From the NCBI GenBank assembly GCA_904502185.1, contig CAJGDX010000010.1, positions 1 to 37,681 of the forward strand: a stretch of 37,681 nt of DNA. The letters run 5' to 3'. This document shows, piece after piece, positions 15,030 through 24,812 of this stretch. Under the pieces are notes generated by a model. It worked only from the letters and a program-made list of their open reading frames with translations, was not told where the DNA came from and made no database searches. Both the position numbers and the translations under genes were made by a program. The stretch comes from an uncultured Bacteroidaceae bacterium. GTDB taxonomy: Bacteria; Bacteroidota; Bacteroidia; Bacteroidales; Bacteroidaceae. Within the stretch, counting starts at the first letter, position 1. Each line of letters begins with the position of its first letter.

Positions 15030-17552
15030 CTATTTAATCAAATTGATAAGTGCCAATACGACTGTTGCCAACGAAGCAGAGGTCGATGACAGACTCAGAA
15101 TTTCCGAAGTACTCATACCCTTACGTGCCAATTTCGTAGGTACAATTATCTGACATCCGGGCTGTATAAGGTCTTTGCTGTTCTTTTTGGCTCGCGCCAC
15201 AGTTCCGTTCATATAAACTACAATGGCCTTGTTTTTCTTGGCATTCATTCCGTAACCTCCGGCCTGTTCAATGTAGTGCTTCAATTTCGCACCATCCTTA
15301 TATGCCACAGCGTTGGGGAACATCACATTACCATCCACTTTAACTGTATTTGTCAACTGCGGGATAACAAGGCGGTCACCATCCTCAAGAACGATATCCG
15401 CATCGCTGCCGGGATTCTTTATAGCCTTATCGAGCTCGATACCTACCTGCATCACTGGCTTGATATCAATTTCGCTGATATCCAGGGAGTCCATCTGTTT
15501 CTGTACGGTTTTCAAAGCCTCAAGCATTCTCTGACGCTCCTCGGCAGTCATCTTACGTTCGAGACGAGCACCCTTTGTATATGCCTTATCGGTCAGTCCA
15601 CCGGCATTTTTGATAATATCGCTAAGGCGAAGTCCCTTGCGGTCGAGCACATAGGTTCCTGCAAACGAAACCTCGCCGACAATCTCGACGTTCTGCTGTT
15701 CGTAGTACATCGGTGAACGGCGAACATATACCGCATCATAGGGTTGCAATTTGAACGAAGGGTCGCCTGATACTACAAGACCTTTGTCTATGGAGAAAGT
15801 GAAAATCTGCGCAATAGTATCTCCGGATGTTGTTGCATCCGAATTGCGAGTACGACGTGCCACATCCACCTTTGCAGTTGATGCCTTGTCTTTCAATCCG
15901 CCTGCAAGCAGTATAAGGTCTTCGACTGTTGTATTTTCGGCATAACGATATTTACCGGGGAAAGAGACTTCGCCATGAATGGTCAAAATCTTAATCTCTT
16001 CAACCTCGCTGACACTGGGAATATAGAGCACATCATTGGGACGAAGAGCAACATCGGCTGATGTGCCTGCCATTATACCCTTAACATCTATAGAGAGGTT
16101 CTCCATTGTCATATCAGGCAGACGACGGTTCAACAAGCCACGATTCAGGAAAGCATCGGGACGCAGACCACCCGCCTTTTCTATAAGTTCTCTGACGGTT
16201 GAAATTTCGCCACCGCACTGGAATTTTCCAGGACGATAGAATGCACCCTTCACCTCAACCATATTTTCATATGTTTCACGAATAGAGTCGACACTCATTA
16301 TATCGCCATCCCTTATAGGGAAGTTCTTCTGCTCATTGCTATCGAGAGTGTATATCTGTCTTTCACGTTCGCCCATACGTTCTATACGTACATCGCCACG
16401 ATAGGCATCGCGGGTAAAACCGCCCGAATAGCGTAACAGGTCAGCCACTGTTTCGGTAGGTTTCATTTCGTAGTACATCGGACGCTTCACCTTACCTTCG
16501 ACATTTACAAGACAATTATAGGTGTCAACTGTTATAACATCTCCATCTTCGAGACGAACATCGTCGCCGGTCTTGCCGTTCAACAGATAGTCATAGACGT
16601 CAAGTGTAACAACTTTTGTATTGTTACGGAACACCTTAATGGCACGCAACGTACCGATTTCGTTCACACCACCGGCCTGATAGAGTGCGTGAAACACCGA
16701 AGCAAATGCCGACAACGAATATGTTCCGGGATTTTCGACCTCACCCATCACACGTACCTGAATAGTACGTATCTGTCCGAGAGTCAATTTTATGTTTGCA
16801 CTGGGTTGCTCACCTGAAAGACCGGCATATATCTGACTGTAATGCTCCTTGATATAAGCATCAGCCTCTTTCACTGTAAGGCCATTGAGGTAGACTAGAC
16901 CAAGATTTTCTATGTTAATGTATCCGTCGGGAGAAATTATATCAGTAACTGTCGACTGGGCAGCACCCCAAACATCCACGATAACCTCGTCACCGGGGCC
17001 CAATTTGTAATTGGCGGGAGTTGATATATTCAAGTTGGGTTCGAAATTCAGTTCCTTGTCCTTGAAGATATTATGACCGAAAATTTTTATTTCCTTGTTC
17101 ATTTCCTCTTCCAGTTTTATCAACTGAAGCGAGTCGGGGAAGACAACATCCAATGAATCCTTAAAGAAACCCATCTCACCCGTCAGATTATTCTTCTCAC
17201 GGGTTCTCACAAAATCCTCGTCCTCCTTTGCTACTGTCTTTTTCTTTTTCTTTGATTCGCTGACATATTTATTGCGAATTTCGTTGAGTTGCTCCTTGGT
17301 GACACCACGCTTCAACAGTTTTACGACAATTTCATTATTATCGGTACCCTTATTTTGTTCATCCTTAACAAACTGAAGAATCTCTTCATCCGTCATTACA
17401 GTTGAAGAAAGTTTATCATTATTGTTAAGTACATAATCTTTTTGCGTTCTCTCTTTGTTATTATTATGACGCGCGTTTGTTCTGCTATTATTCTGTCCGA
17501 AAGCAGATGTAACAACAAACAGCAACACCAACAGCAAATTTAACTTATGCAT
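15030..17552 (-). CDS. Wza-like polysaccharide export protein with six SLBB repeats
   Basis: 840 residues. A signal peptide (to about residue 20, cut near AFGQ) has no lipobox cysteine, unlike E. coli Wza. After a charged low-complexity linker with a DEEILQFVKDEQNKG helix there is a Poly_export domain starting KLGPGDEVIVDVWG (about residue 180), followed by about six SLBB-like units, each with a VxGxVxxPGxY core and an LLxxAGG end (beginning near residues 265, 350, 435, 530, 630 and 740). A C-terminal hydrophobic tail follows. E. coli Wza is about 380 residues, so this is a long Bacteroidetes type. It would form the outer-membrane export channel and leads the capsule operon. Confidence 0.86.
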   Translation of the reverse strand: MHKLNLLLVLLFVVTSAFGQNNSRTNARHNNNKERTQKDYVLNNNDKLSSTVMTDEEILQFVKDEQNKGTDNNEIVVKLLKRGVTKEQLNEIRNKYVSESKKKKKTVAKEDEDFVRTREKNNLTGEMGFFKDSLDVVFPDSLQLIKLEEEMNKEIKIFGHNIFKDKELNFEPNLNISTPANYKLGPGDEVIVDVWGAAQSTVTDIISPDGYINIENLGLVYLNGLTVKEADAYIKEHYSQIYAGLSGEQPSANIKLTLGQIRTIQVRVMGEVENPGTYSLSAFASVFHALYQAGGVNEIGTLRAIKVFRNNTKVVTLDVYDYLLNGKTGDDVRLEDGDVITVDTYNCLVNVEGKVKRPMYYEMKPTETVADLLRYSGGFTRDAYRGDVRIERMGERERQIYTLDSNEQKNFPIRDGDIMSVDSIRETYENMVEVKGAFYRPGKFQCGGEISTVRELIEKAGGLRPDAFLNRGLLNRRLPDMTMENLSIDVKGIMAGTSADVALRPNDVLYIPSVSEVEEIKILTIHGEVSFPGKYRYAENTTVEDLILLAGGLKDKASTAKVDVARRTRNSDATTSGDTIAQIFTFSIDKGLVVSGDPSFKLQPYDAVYVRRSPMYYEQQNVEIVGEVSFAGTYVLDRKGLRLSDIIKNAGGLTDKAYTKGARLERKMTAEERQRMLEALKTVQKQMDSLDISEIDIKPVMQVGIELDKAIKNPGSDADIVLEDGDRLVIPQLTNTVKVDGNVMFPNAVAYKDGAKLKHYIEQAGGYGMNAKKNKAIVVYMNGTVARAKKNSKDLIQPGCQIIVPTKLARKGMSTSEILSLSSTSASLATVVLALINLIK

Positions 17553-17648
17553 ATCTTTTAGTTTGTTTAAAAAATCTTAATTACTAAAGCGTTTTCGCTT
17601 AGTTATCGTAAAATATTGTAAAGGTAATGCTATTTTTTCAAATACAGG

Positions 17649-17656
17649 CAAATTTA
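17649..17656 (-). promoter_or_regulatory. Probable -7 box for the capsule export operon
   Basis: Minus-strand TAAATTTG fits TAnnTTTG and lies about 97 bases ahead of the exporter start; a TTTG at 17683-17680 would be the -33 but the 23-base spacing is long. The leader contains a small hairpin (AAGCG / CGCTT near 17586-17600) ahead of the start codon. Confidence 0.35.
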
Positions 17657-17816
17657 GCGCCAAATTCTATTTTTTACAGCAAAAAAACAGACTTACGCCA
17701 TCTGAATAGGAAATAAGGACATCCCGAATTACCACAAATATCTTTATATTCAATAACGGAGATACCCTTCAAATATTATAATAACAGACAAATAAAAGAT
17801 AGGCGACAGATAAACA

Positions 17817-20135
17817 TCAGAATGGATAGCCGACAGCAAAATGCCAGGCATACCCCTTGCGGAAAGAGGGAATATTATAATAACCGCTCTTGCCGGTATC
17901 GTATGGATAGTGAAGAGCCACACCAACATCGAGTCGCAAAACCAGAAATTCGAGGTCGTAACGTACACCAAAGCCGGTATTAACTGCTATCTGGTCGGCA
18001 AATTTCTTCAAATCGAATTCACCACCCGGACGATTCTCGTCCTTCTCCAACAACCATATATTTCCGGCATCCACAAAGAGCGCACCATGTAAATTTCCAA
18101 AAAGTTTTGCACGATACTCAACATTTGCCTCGAATTTCAGCGTACCCGTTTCATCGAGGTAGGAATATCGTGTATTGTCAGCCGGATGGTAGCTGCCGGG
18201 ACCAAGCGAACGAACTGTGAAGGCTCGCAAGCTGTTTGCTCCACCCACATAGAACTGCTCGGAGTATGGAGCGGCAACAGAATTACCGTAGCTAGCAATG
18301 ACACCTGCCATCACCCTCGTTGCAATATGGTTGCGCGAATCGATGCGAAAAAGATTACGCACCTCGGTTGTAAACTTCATAAACTGAGCGTAAGGATTGC
18401 CAAAGATATTCTTATCCTTTTTATTCCAGTCGTCACCAAACGCACAGAATGCAAGCGATACAAGATTTCCCGATGAAGTCACAGAATTCTCCCACCACGT
18501 TTTGTTGCGGTGCGATGTTGAAGTATTGTCGTATGTAACCGTATACTGCATAGCCGGAATAAACTGATTGCGGAAGCTATTGGCTATTGAACGATTGGAC
18601 GATATAATGGAGTCAAACTTTTCGGTTGTACGCTGCAACATATCATACGTAAGGCGGAAAGGAATCACTTTGTGAACAGTGGTACGCCTGGGGTTAAGAG
18701 TATAAGCAGCCTCGCCACCTACATGCACCATTTTGAAAAAGCCCGAACGGTTCAACTGATTGCCATACAGGCTGAACGAGGTCGAAGATGGATAGCGCAA
18801 ATATTTCCTGCCCACAAAAGGCATGAAGAGACGCGGGAAAGAGAGCGACAGCGAGCTACCGATCTCCCACGAATTAATAACCGATTCACGTCCACGAACC
18901 TCATCGTCAGTCTGCCATTCGTATGAGCCGAAGAGCGACAGTTTAAGAGTTTCTCCACCACGGAATATATTGTTCTTAGCTAACAACACCTTGCTTCCGG
19001 GGCCAATTTGGCTATTGCTTTTAGAGGTAGCATTAAGTTCGAACGAAAAGTCGTATGGTTTATCCAGCTGTGCAGTTATCATCATATCCAGCGTATCGGC
19101 AGAGAAATTGCTGCGAGGTGTAAACGAAAAATTCAGACTGCTGAAAATATTCATTCGGCTCAATTGCTGAAGAGTCAACGACTGCGCCTCCTGAGAGTAT
19201 AATTTTCCGGGGCGCAACTGCACATTGCGCAGTATGGCACCTGCACGCACCGGAGGTTTCTCACCGCTGAAGATGTATGTAAGGTTGCGATAAGTGAGAG
19301 TATCCATTTTAGCATTTGAAGAGTAGCCGCCACCCGACTTTGTCACCTTCAATGTCGTACGGCCCATATATTGCTGTTTCCTTACCTGCGCAGGCAGACC
19401 GGCGCGAGGCTCAACACGCAGACTCACATATCCGGGATTGTTTATGGTATCTGCATTGTAATTTATGTATCCATTCTGATAATAATAGAAGCCATTGTTG
19501 CGGAAAAGCGTATTAAGTCTGTCGCGTTCAGCCGTTAGATTGGGTACACTGAACTGCTCACCTGTCACCAGCTTACGTTCGTTCCAGGTCGATTTTATAA
19601 GGCTGTCGCCACATGGAGTAAAATGGCGATAGGCAATGGAGTCGTATGTATACGGGCGGCCCAGCCTTATAGTATAATTCACTTTAGCCTTCTTCGGATT
19701 TTTCCTGTCAGGGACAATCTCCTCAGTCACCTCACCGTTAAAATAGCCATAATTGGGCAAACGGCTGGCAGCAACCTGCGCACGCAGCGTAGGGTTCACA
19801 TTGGAAACAAGCACGGGAGTAGCCGCAAAGGTCTTGAAAATCCACTTGCCTACACTGCTTTTACTATTGACAAAATTATTATACCACCAAAGACCGAACG
19901 GAATACCGCTATACTTTGAGCTGCCGGCAATTGCCGCATTGGGCGGACAATCGAGCGCTGCAGTTATTTCGGTAACAGCCTCTTCGCCAACCCTTGTAAC
20001 TGCATTTTCCTTAGCGTCGACAAATGTCAGACGGTCAATACCTGTGTAGAGTATCTCACCCTCAGGCAGATTGCGAGTAGTGGAACAGGAAACAAGCAGC
20101 ATCGTCGCCAGCAATATTATCTCTATTTTTCTCAT
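17817..20135 (-). CDS. tamL: TamL, lipoprotein Omp85-family (BamA/TamA-like) assembly protein
   Basis: 772 residues starting with a lipoprotein signal LVSCS (C17), followed by POTRA-like segments and a C-terminal 16-strand-type barrel with FYVGGANSLRAFTVRSLGPGSY (near residue 640) and the final aromatic strand ending in GYPF. A lipid-anchored TamA homologue is the Bacteroidetes TamL type. The stop of the large TamB-like gene overlaps its start (ATGA), so the pair is translated together, as expected for a TamB-TamL envelope bridge involved in outer-membrane protein or lipid traffic. The start at 20135 is fixed by the lipobox. Confidence 0.83.
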   Translation of the reverse strand: MRKIEIILLATMLLVSCSTTRNLPEGEILYTGIDRLTFVDAKENAVTRVGEEAVTEITAALDCPPNAAIAGSSKYSGIPFGLWWYNNFVNSKSSVGKWIFKTFAATPVLVSNVNPTLRAQVAASRLPNYGYFNGEVTEEIVPDRKNPKKAKVNYTIRLGRPYTYDSIAYRHFTPCGDSLIKSTWNERKLVTGEQFSVPNLTAERDRLNTLFRNNGFYYYQNGYINYNADTINNPGYVSLRVEPRAGLPAQVRKQQYMGRTTLKVTKSGGGYSSNAKMDTLTYRNLTYIFSGEKPPVRAGAILRNVQLRPGKLYSQEAQSLTLQQLSRMNIFSSLNFSFTPRSNFSADTLDMMITAQLDKPYDFSFELNATSKSNSQIGPGSKVLLAKNNIFRGGETLKLSLFGSYEWQTDDEVRGRESVINSWEIGSSLSLSFPRLFMPFVGRKYLRYPSSTSFSLYGNQLNRSGFFKMVHVGGEAAYTLNPRRTTVHKVIPFRLTYDMLQRTTEKFDSIISSNRSIANSFRNQFIPAMQYTVTYDNTSTSHRNKTWWENSVTSSGNLVSLAFCAFGDDWNKKDKNIFGNPYAQFMKFTTEVRNLFRIDSRNHIATRVMAGVIASYGNSVAAPYSEQFYVGGANSLRAFTVRSLGPGSYHPADNTRYSYLDETGTLKFEANVEYRAKLFGNLHGALFVDAGNIWLLEKDENRPGGEFDLKKFADQIAVNTGFGVRYDLEFLVLRLDVGVALHYPYDTGKSGYYNIPSFRKGYAWHFAVGYPF

Positions 20136-23100
20136 TGTCGTGACTTTATTTCGTTGGTAACAGGTGTTGCACTCTCTTTTGCTGGTGGTGGCACATTCTT
20201 TTTCGTAGAATTCGCACCATTGCTCTTCTTTTTAAAGATAAGCAATTCGTTCAGGTTATTGAGTTTACGTTTATACATGTATCCGACCCCTGCTTCGGTT
20301 ATTTCACCTTCGAGTATCGATTCGTAATTCTTGTCATAGAAGAGGCGCAAATAGCGGTTGCCGGAATTGCTTATTTTCCATTCGAGAGAAACATTGTTTA
20401 TGAAACTTTCATTTGTATTTGCATGAGCATTGTCACTCACTTCACCACCAATAATAACCTTAAGTCTGTCATTCCAGAACCTTTTTGTAAAACTGAATGA
20501 ATAGTTTTTGTACGAATCACCGGTTGCAGCATCCTGCAAGTCAGTGATACCCACATTTATATCCACGCTGCTATTCACCGCATTACCAACAAAATTATTT
20601 ATTTGCGTATCGAGGAAAGAGGTCAGAGCCGTTGAGACCGAGAGACTGTTCTCTCCACCTATGTATGCACCTGCAATCAGCAATGTCAAAGCATATTTGT
20701 TAAGTGTTTCTGCATCCACGCTGTTCAACTGGTTCTGCACAGCTGCATTTTCGGGCGACGAAAGTGTAAAATTGAGTCCCATGTCATCCAATGTATTACT
20801 CAGTTTAACACCAACATCGAACGGAACAGCCTGGCTGTTGCCATCAATAGTTACAGAGGTTATCACACGCTCTACTGCCGTAATATCAAGTACAGGATTC
20901 ATGATGTCGCCCGTCCAGTTGATGGTACTTCCCTCCTTAATGTTAAAGGTTTTAAGAGGGATGACAGGCAAATTATATTTCATAATTCCGTTGCTCAAAC
21001 GGTAACGTCCGGTAAGGTTCATTCCAACCTCAGCCGTATAAGTAAGGTTAAGATTACCCTCACCCTGCAGTTCGATGTAGCTGCTTCGTTCCCTGTCGAA
21101 ATCTGCATTTATACGCGCACCCTCTTCTATCGCCAGTTTCAGATTAAGATTTATATTTCCAAGGTCATATTCGGGGATTTCAGGTACCACCTCAGCCGTA
21201 TCGGCAAAGTTGGTGAAAGTGACAAGACCATCAAGCATATTTTCAGTTTCCAGCGGAGTATCCTGCAACACATAGGTAATGTCGCTGTTTCCAAGCACAG
21301 TAGCGGTGCCGCTCACGTTCAAAGTGTTCAGTCGGCCGGTGATACGCGAACCAAGATTGAGAAACATACGTCCATAAAGTATTGAATTTCTGCTGCGTCG
21401 TGCATTTACTACCTCGTAATTGTTGGCACGCATCATCAGATTGAAATTCGGGTTCAGCGGCGTATTAAAATCTATTGTTCCATCAATCTTGAAAGGAGTA
21501 TCACCCTTTGCATAGAGATTAAACCCGTTTAATTTGAGAATATTTCCGGCAACCTCTATTTTATCATTTACAAGATGGAGTGTTGTTCCAAAATCGGGAA
21601 GGTCGGCATAAGCCGAATCGAAAGATATATAACCCTCGGCCACCGGACGGTCATTATCATTGGTAACACTCATCGTGCCGTCGATGTATCCACCTGCAAC
21701 GACGTTGGACTTGCGCAGGAAAGCATTTGCTATGCTCAATGGGAACTTAGTCAGATGGAGGTCACCTTTATCCTTTTGGGCAAGCGAATCTGTGTTGTAA
21801 ACACCCTCAAGGGTAGCAATTTTTTCATCGTTGTGATACAACGTCAGGTTGGCAAAATGCTCTTTTGCTCCACGTGGCAAATAGGAAAACTCCACTGTTT
21901 CGTTACCAATGAGTGTACCCTCATATTCAAGCCCGTCGCTACGCACATCACAACCAATGACAGTTTTTTCATCATTCTGCCGATAGTGCAGGTCGGCATT
22001 TACCACACCTGCCATATTGGGCGCAAACGGCAACACTTTCGTAGCTGTACGAAGGTCGACATTGAACAGATCTACGGAAATATCACGCTTATAGAGAGTA
22101 TCGGAAGTTGCATAAACATTCACTCCCAGATTGGTCGTATCGCGCAACTCCACATCGGCACGAATGTTCATATTTCTGTCCAACAACACATAATTGCCAT
22201 TGTTGAAAGTACATGGCTGGCGGAAAAGTGTGGCACGAGGGTTGAACCTGAACATTACTCCATCGCCCGTAAAAGTGGTTGCAAGACCCAGTTTTATGGC
22301 TACAACGTCGCCCTTGTCGCGGAAGATATAGTTTGTGGTAAGTTCACCCGGGGCGAGAGCGCCATACAATGCTGCGCCAAAAGTAGCCTTCTCATCATCA
22401 CTGTTCATAGCCCGACTACGTACACCCAGAAAATATTTCAATGCGCTGCTATCCTGCGACAAGGCAATGCGTGCCGTGTCAAGATGCTGTTTGCCATGTT
22501 CCAGGTCGAGAATCATTCCACGGGCATTTAATCCTGCAACACTATCAAGAGAGAGACTGATATTGACCTCTTTGTAGGTAACACCATTCAGGTTCAGATA
22601 GTCTGCCAAAAGGTTCTTATCCTTTCCATGCACATCGATTCGCACAGCCGGAAGCATCTGTTCACATTCCTGCAAATTGAAAATTGTATCAGATGACAAA
22701 GAGAGTTCATTTTCGACATAAAGGGCCACACGCTGCACACTCTCTATTATCTTTTTATAGCCGGCCTCGACGCAAGCATCTATATCAAGGTCACCGGTAG
22801 AGAGTGACAGCAAGGTACTGTCGGGCTTTGTGGCTGCCGAAAGATTAAAATCCTTAGCCGTGTATCGTTTGCCTTTAAAAAGGAAGTTTACATCATCGCC
22901 AGCACTTTTCAGCATATATGTATCGTCAAGGTCAGTAAAGGCCTCAACATCCATTTTCAATGAAGCCTCTATCGGCTGGGAAGAGAGTCCAAGTTTACGT
23001 ACATCAATATTTTTTGCATCGATGGTCGTATGATTATCAATTGTACGATTGCCAAACACAGTGTTTGCCATCAGTTCCATCTGCAAAATGTCGGCATTGG

Positions 23101-24793
23101 ACTTCAGCATAACAAGCGAATGAGAATTTTTCTGCACAGCTGTCAGCAGCACATCATTGAACAGATTGCCGCCACAGCGCAAGCTATCGACATTCAACGT
23201 ACAATTGTATTGGGTGCTGTCGTTGTAAATATCAAAGCCTTTACCCGACAAATAGAGATGTGCATCTATGCTGTTCAATGGAACAGTCGGCAGAATGTCT
23301 GCGACATCAAATTGTCTGGCATCAATCTTTGCCTGATAGCTGCTGTTCGAAGCCACATACGAAGCATGAGCAGTCGCACTGCCCTCGCCGCAGGCAACTT
23401 CAACATCCGCCGTATATTCGCCATTATACAAAGCTGCCGAACCATTCATGTGCAAAGGTTTTACGGTGGCCGAAGGCACAGCTACACGCAACGCCCTTTG
23501 CACATTGCTGACATTTCCGGTAAAATTAACATCGAAACTGCGTTTCACTCTGTTCAACAGGTTGGCACCCTCTGCCACAAGAGCAATCTCGGCAACACCC
23601 GGAACAGAGGCATAGAGAGTATCAATAACAGCAGAGCGCATGTTACCATGCAGGCGTGTATAAAAATGAAGCAGAGAATCTGGGACATTACTTAAAGCCG
23701 AATAATCGTCCGCCGGGATAAAACCTCGAAGGTCGCGCTTATCAAGAGCGAACATTATTTCAGCATCGGCACTACCCTTTCCATCCTTACCCCTGAGCAG
23801 CGCCGGTGGAGTTGTAACATCAGCCTGCAGACGAGTACCATTCAGGGTGTTCAATTTCAGTTTTTTCAGAGCTATGCTATTCGTGTCGCCCACAATGGTA
23901 AATGCAGCATTGTCTACCACAAGCCCCGAAGGCTGTTGACGCATGGCAAGCTTGTCGAGTTTAGCACTTACACCCTCTTTTGAATATCGGAGTGCAGAAA
24001 GTCCTATATTAATATCATCGAAACTGAGAGGCCTCATGGGGGCGACGCTGTCAGACTCATTGCCGCTATCATATTTTGCCACACATGCAACAAAGTCTGC
24101 CTTTTCAAGGGAATAGCTTCTGCTTTTCAGGTCGATGACTGCATTTTCCAGTTTTGTTGTTCCCAAATGTGCAAAAACCGAGGCTGTATCCTCGGGACTC
24201 TCCATTTCTACATCGACATCAGCCAAGCGTGCCTTGTTAAGAGTGATAATCCACTCGGCAGGAGCAGTGGCAGCGGTATCATCCTCCGCCACATATGGCA
24301 ATTTCGTCAGTTCCACCCTGCTGTCTGTCAGATTCAATTGATTGACCGAAATACTCTCATCAGCAATATCAAGACTGCGTATTGCAGTACGGAAATAGCC
24401 TATTTCCCCGGCTACCCTGATACCTTTTATCAGGTTGTAACTATCTACGACAGTATTATCTATCGACACATAATTAACCTCTATTTCACCCCTCAGCAGC
24501 GGAACAGGTGCAATGTTCACACGCAATTTTTCGCCATCAAGCAAAGTGTCACCTTCATGGCTCAGCACAAAGTCCGTTACCGACAGATTCAGCGGAAAAT
24601 GCAGACGAAAAGCACCCATCGACAGATTGTATCCGCTGCTGCGTTCTACGGCAGCACCAATTTTTTCAACGACAAATAGCTGTACGGGCGGCACATAAAG
24701 CAGGAGAATCACAAGCAGCACTAAAGCTATCGGGGCGACAAATATCGTTCCGACAATTGCTGATATTTTTCTTCTGCTTACTCTGTTAATCAT
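20132..24793 (-). CDS. tamB: TamB-like translocation and assembly module protein
   Basis: 1553 residues: one N-terminal membrane span (about residues 12-34), a very long beta-rich periplasmic body typical of AsmA-like / repeating-beta-groove bridge proteins, and the TamB/DUF490 domain toward the C-terminus (roughly residues 1150-1480), ending in a charged, proline-containing tail. E. coli TamB is about 1260 residues, so this is larger, as is usual in Bacteroidetes. It starts 19 bases after the fucP-like gene and shares ATGA with tamL. Confidence 0.87.
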   Translation of the reverse strand: MINRVSRRKISAIVGTIFVAPIALVLLVILLLYVPPVQLFVVEKIGAAVERSSGYNLSMGAFRLHFPLNLSVTDFVLSHEGDTLLDGEKLRVNIAPVPLLRGEIEVNYVSIDNTVVDSYNLIKGIRVAGEIGYFRTAIRSLDIADESISVNQLNLTDSRVELTKLPYVAEDDTAATAPAEWIITLNKARLADVDVEMESPEDTASVFAHLGTTKLENAVIDLKSRSYSLEKADFVACVAKYDSGNESDSVAPMRPLSFDDINIGLSALRYSKEGVSAKLDKLAMRQQPSGLVVDNAAFTIVGDTNSIALKKLKLNTLNGTRLQADVTTPPALLRGKDGKGSADAEIMFALDKRDLRGFIPADDYSALSNVPDSLLHFYTRLHGNMRSAVIDTLYASVPGVAEIALVAEGANLLNRVKRSFDVNFTGNVSNVQRALRVAVPSATVKPLHMNGSAALYNGEYTADVEVACGEGSATAHASYVASNSSYQAKIDARQFDVADILPTVPLNSIDAHLYLSGKGFDIYNDSTQYNCTLNVDSLRCGGNLFNDVLLTAVQKNSHSLVMLKSNADILQMELMANTVFGNRTIDNHTTIDAKNIDVRKLGLSSQPIEASLKMDVEAFTDLDDTYMLKSAGDDVNFLFKGKRYTAKDFNLSAATKPDSTLLSLSTGDLDIDACVEAGYKKIIESVQRVALYVENELSLSSDTIFNLQECEQMLPAVRIDVHGKDKNLLADYLNLNGVTYKEVNISLSLDSVAGLNARGMILDLEHGKQHLDTARIALSQDSSALKYFLGVRSRAMNSDDEKATFGAALYGALAPGELTTNYIFRDKGDVVAIKLGLATTFTGDGVMFRFNPRATLFRQPCTFNNGNYVLLDRNMNIRADVELRDTTNLGVNVYATSDTLYKRDISVDLFNVDLRTATKVLPFAPNMAGVVNADLHYRQNDEKTVIGCDVRSDGLEYEGTLIGNETVEFSYLPRGAKEHFANLTLYHNDEKIATLEGVYNTDSLAQKDKGDLHLTKFPLSIANAFLRKSNVVAGGYIDGTMSVTNDNDRPVAEGYISFDSAYADLPDFGTTLHLVNDKIEVAGNILKLNGFNLYAKGDTPFKIDGTIDFNTPLNPNFNLMMRANNYEVVNARRSRNSILYGRMFLNLGSRITGRLNTLNVSGTATVLGNSDITYVLQDTPLETENMLDGLVTFTNFADTAEVVPEIPEYDLGNINLNLKLAIEEGARINADFDRERSSYIELQGEGNLNLTYTAEVGMNLTGRYRLSNGIMKYNLPVIPLKTFNIKEGSTINWTGDIMNPVLDITAVERVITSVTIDGNSQAVPFDVGVKLSNTLDDMGLNFTLSSPENAAVQNQLNSVDAETLNKYALTLLIAGAYIGGENSLSVSTALTSFLDTQINNFVGNAVNSSVDINVGITDLQDAATGDSYKNYSFSFTKRFWNDRLKVIIGGEVSDNAHANTNESFINNVSLEWKISNSGNRYLRLFYDKNYESILEGEITEAGVGYMYKRKLNNLNELLIFKKKSNGANSTKKNVPPPAKESATPVTNEIKSRQ

Positions 24794-24812
24794 GCGCAGT
24801 TGTCAATTCATT

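Noticed and set aside
21575..22531. 318-codon plus-strand frame opposite tamB.
   Set aside because: Antisense shadow of a clear TamB-like gene; composition is not protein-like.
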